In this document: positions 6,012 to 7,274 of the stretch, one piece after another
Layout: every line of letters starts with the position of its first letter
Position numbering within the stretch: the stretch's first letter is position 1
Assembly: GCA_019309245.1 (NCBI GenBank)
Contig: JAFDGP010000223.1
Coordinates: forward strand, 1 to 7,274
Reading direction: 5' to 3'
Source of the DNA: Deltaproteobacteria bacterium
GTDB taxonomy: Bacteria > Desulfobacterota > Desulfobacteria > Desulfobacterales > C00003060
Length of the DNA stretch: 7,274 nt
Program-made: the position numbers and the translations under genes
The notes under the pieces: generated by a model
The model's input: the letters and a program-made list of their open reading frames with translations, nothing else
Told to the model about the DNA's origin: nothing
The model's database searches: none

Positions 6012-6716
6012 ATGGATACGCTCTTTGCCCTGGCAAGACAGGTGGCCGGAGACATCCTTTCCCAAAAAAGCAAAGGGGCGGCTTCGGAAGCGGCTGCCAA
6101 AATGATCGCCCTTGCCGAAGACGTGATTGGTCAATTCGAGCATCGCCACGGCCTCGAGGATCCGGTGGCATGCGGGCCCGGATGCGCCTATTGCTGCCAT
6201 TATCAGGTCGTGATGACTGCCCCGGAGGTCTTTCTTGTTGGGCGCCATGTCAGGCAGCATTTTACAGCCACGAAGACCCAGGCGCTTTTCAGACGCATCG
6301 ATCGGTATCTGGCCCTTCGGGATGGCAAGGACGTTTTCGAGGTCGCCCGCGTGCTTCATGACACCCCCTGTGTGTTTTTAAAAGACGATCGGTGTGCGGT
6401 GTACCCGGTCCGGCCATTGGTCTGCCGGGCCTGGCATGCCATGGACCGTGATGCGTGCAGGACCGATTTTGAATCCGCCGTGCCGGATCCCGAGGTGGAG
6501 GGTTATACCCACCGGCACTATGTGTATAAGACCGTGGCCAGGGGCCTGGAAGCGGCCGTCAAAGAAATAGGGTGCCAGGCCGGGGCTTATGGCATGGCCG
6601 GGGCCATGAAGACATATTTTTCCCACCCGGCCCCGGAGACGGCCTGGATCAACGGCGAGCCCGTATTTGACGGGGGTCCAATCGCCTTCTGCGCATTGCC
6701 TCTCGAGGTTACATGA
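6012..6716 (+). CDS. YkgJ-family cysteine-cluster protein with altered C-terminus
   Basis: The 234-residue protein belongs to the YkgJ family (annotated as putative zinc- or iron-chelating), whose biochemical role is poorly known. The cysteines form the expected pattern: Cys54-x3-Cys58-x2-Cys61-Cys62 (GPGCAYCCHY), then Cys120 (TPCVFL), Cys128 (DDRCAVYPVRP), Cys138 (LVCRAW) and Cys149. A helical N-terminal region (about 1-50) precedes the cluster. The body ends with AWINGEPVF, a likely native end. The last 11 residues (224-234, starting IAFCALP) are encoded by the antisense of a transposase remnant, so this tail is probably acquired. The ribosome site is poor, with only GAG two bases before the ATG, and no better start was found. 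The gene and the remnant are bracketed by two copies of a dispersed repeat. Confidence 0.85.
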   Translation: MDTLFALARQVAGDILSQKSKGAASEAAAKMIALAEDVIGQFEHRHGLEDPVACGPGCAYCCHYQVVMTAPEVFLVGRHVRQHFTATKTQALFRRIDRYLALRDGKDVFEVARVLHDTPCVFLKDDRCAVYPVRPLVCRAWHAMDRDACRTDFESAVPDPEVEGYTHRHYVYKTVARGLEAAVKEIGCQAGAYGMAGAMKTYFSHPAPETAWINGEPVFDGGPIAFCALPLEVT

Positions 6717-6757
6717 TAAAAAGCGCCGGGAAGTTGTATCCTCAATGCTCTGGCCAT
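6680..6757 (-). pseudogene. N-terminal remnant of a REP-associated tyrosine transposase (RAYT, IS200-like)
   Basis: Read on the - strand from ATG at 6757, the sequence gives MARALRIQLPGAFYHVTSRG followed by NAQKAI. This closely fits the conserved start of RAYT/Y1-transposase proteins, which act on short palindromic repeats. After 26 residues the similarity stops at 6680, the point where ykgJ coding sequence takes over. The HUH motif and catalytic tyrosine, which lie further on in such proteins, are absent, so it cannot be active. The frame runs open upstream to 6817, but those residues are not family-like. It looks like an insertion or deletion scar left between ykgJ and repeat copy B. Confidence 0.75.
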
Positions 6758-6832
6758 AATCATAAAGCTTCTATTGACGTGAAACTTTACCCGGCCGATT
6801 GCCGCCTTCGTCATCAATTCAGGCCGATTCTT

Positions 6833-6935
6833 CTTTCGTGATTACGTGCTTATCTTTTAAAGTTTTTTGTCCCAAGATACGCACATTGTTCTTAATGCGT
6901 GAACCGCAATTTGAATTGAGTTCCTTAAGAGGGTT
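6833..6935 (+). repeat. Dispersed intergenic repeat, copy B
   Basis: This is the second copy of the repeat at 5796-5897. Its stem is CGCACATT (6880-6887) with AATGCGTG (6894-6901) around the same GTTCTT loop. Relative to copy A, one pair changed on both sides (T-A to C-G), one became G-T, and one became an A-C mismatch. The right end supplies the stop codon and last three codons of the - strand hydrolase. Confidence 0.75.
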
Positions 6936-7274
6936 TAAAAGTGAAGTTCTTATGGAGAAATGCAAGGAGTTCCTGATGCCATAGGTCTGGTTGATCCAAA
7001 TAACAAGGATGGCTGGCGTTATCAAAGATCCGGAGTTCCGCTCCGGGGATTTTCTGGTGCAAAAGGCGTGCGGACTCCAATGGGGCTACAGTGTCATTGC
7101 TGCCCCACAGGATCAGACAAGGAACCCGGATCGTATCCAATTGCTCGCTTCTTTCACGCACCCCAACGGCTCCGATCAACACTAGCCCGCCCACAACCTC
7201 CGGGTATTTTAGAGCAAAGTCCAGACTAATCCTGCCGCTCATTGATGGTCCCACAAGCACGGGGCGGGAGAGTT
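6925..7274 (-). CDS. Alpha/beta hydrolase, ABHD14-like, C-terminal part (partial)
   Basis: About 115 residues are visible; the N-terminal half lies beyond the right edge. The nucleophile elbow reads RPVLVGPSMSGR, with the likely catalytic serine at 7243-7245. The S-x-S-G form instead of G-x-S-x-G is reminiscent of the ABHD14/CIB group (SPSLSG). It is followed by FALKYPEVVGGLVLIGAVG, a very short connector with no cap domain, and VPCLILWGSNDTVAP with the acid Asp at 7093-7095. NASHPCYLDQPDLWH then carries the catalytic His at 7009-7011. The triad is therefore complete and the enzyme is probably active on an ester, amide or similar bond; the substrate is unknown. It converges with ykgJ. The stop codon falls inside repeat copy B, so the last residues (KPS) may come from the repeat. 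Confidence 0.85.
   Translation of the reverse strand, partial: LSRPVLVGPSMSGRISLDFALKYPEVVGGLVLIGAVGVRERSEQLDTIRVPCLILWGSNDTVAPLESARLLHQKIPGAELRIFDNASHPCYLDQPDLWHQELLAFLHKNFTFKPS

Noticed and set aside
5745..6359. A 204-codon - strand frame running from ykgJ into the repeat region
   Set aside because: Its body is antisense to ykgJ and its tail is translated repeat DNA; the shared peptide near copy B comes from the repeat, not from a gene family.
6012..6716. YkgJ-type cysteine pattern as a 4Fe-4S ferredoxin
   Set aside because: The spacing Cx3Cx2CC with later single cysteines fits YkgJ and not the CxxCxxCxxxC ferredoxin motif.
1..7274. CRISPR array, tRNA, rRNA, toxin-antitoxin or phage-defence genes
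   Set aside because: No regularly spaced direct repeats, no tRNA-like cloverleaf and no recognisable defence domains were seen on either strand.

Overview
The window reads as a chromosomal piece from an anaerobic bacterium. The gene set (a TRAP transporter beside a phenylacetate-CoA-ligase-type enzyme and a LUD-domain protein) and the style of the intergenic repeats suggest a Desulfobacterota sulfate reducer or relative. This is inference from gene content, because no rRNA or tRNA is present.

Positions 1-519 hold no credible gene. They carry an inverted repeat at the far left, several GC-rich hairpins, a terminator-like stem followed by eight T, and a small hairpin touching the ribosome binding site of the first gene. 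A complete TRAP transporter set follows on the + strand: dctP (520-1530), dctQ (1683-2183) and dctM (2180-3412). dctQ and dctM overlap by four bases. dctP is separated from dctQ by 152 bases containing a strong hairpin. The DctM protein appears to lack a block of about 23 residues that normally contains the family's G-x-F-T-P-T-E signature.

After a 172-base spacer comes a tight two-gene unit: an AMP-forming acyl/aryl-CoA ligase of the PaaK family (3585-4877) and a LUD/DUF162 protein (4891-5544). A reasonable reading is that the TRAP system imports a carboxylic acid, possibly aromatic, and the ligase activates it to a CoA thioester. The LUD protein's role is not clear, as no lutA or lutB partner is visible.

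Positions 5545-6011 are AT-rich and repeat-laden, with only a doubtful 26-residue ORF. Next is a YkgJ-family cysteine-cluster protein (6012-6716). Its last 11 codons are the antisense of a truncated REP-associated transposase (RAYT) start (6680-6757). The ykgJ gene and this remnant lie between two same-orientation copies of a repeat of about 102 bp (5796-5897 and 6833-6935). The right end holds the C-terminal part of an ABHD14-like alpha/beta hydrolase on the - strand, which runs off the window edge and stops inside the second repeat copy.

The most notable points are the DctM internal gap, the ykgJ C-terminus formed from a transposase remnant, and the repeat pair bracketing that gene with a partly covarying hairpin. 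I did not find a clearly new multi-gene defence or mobile system.
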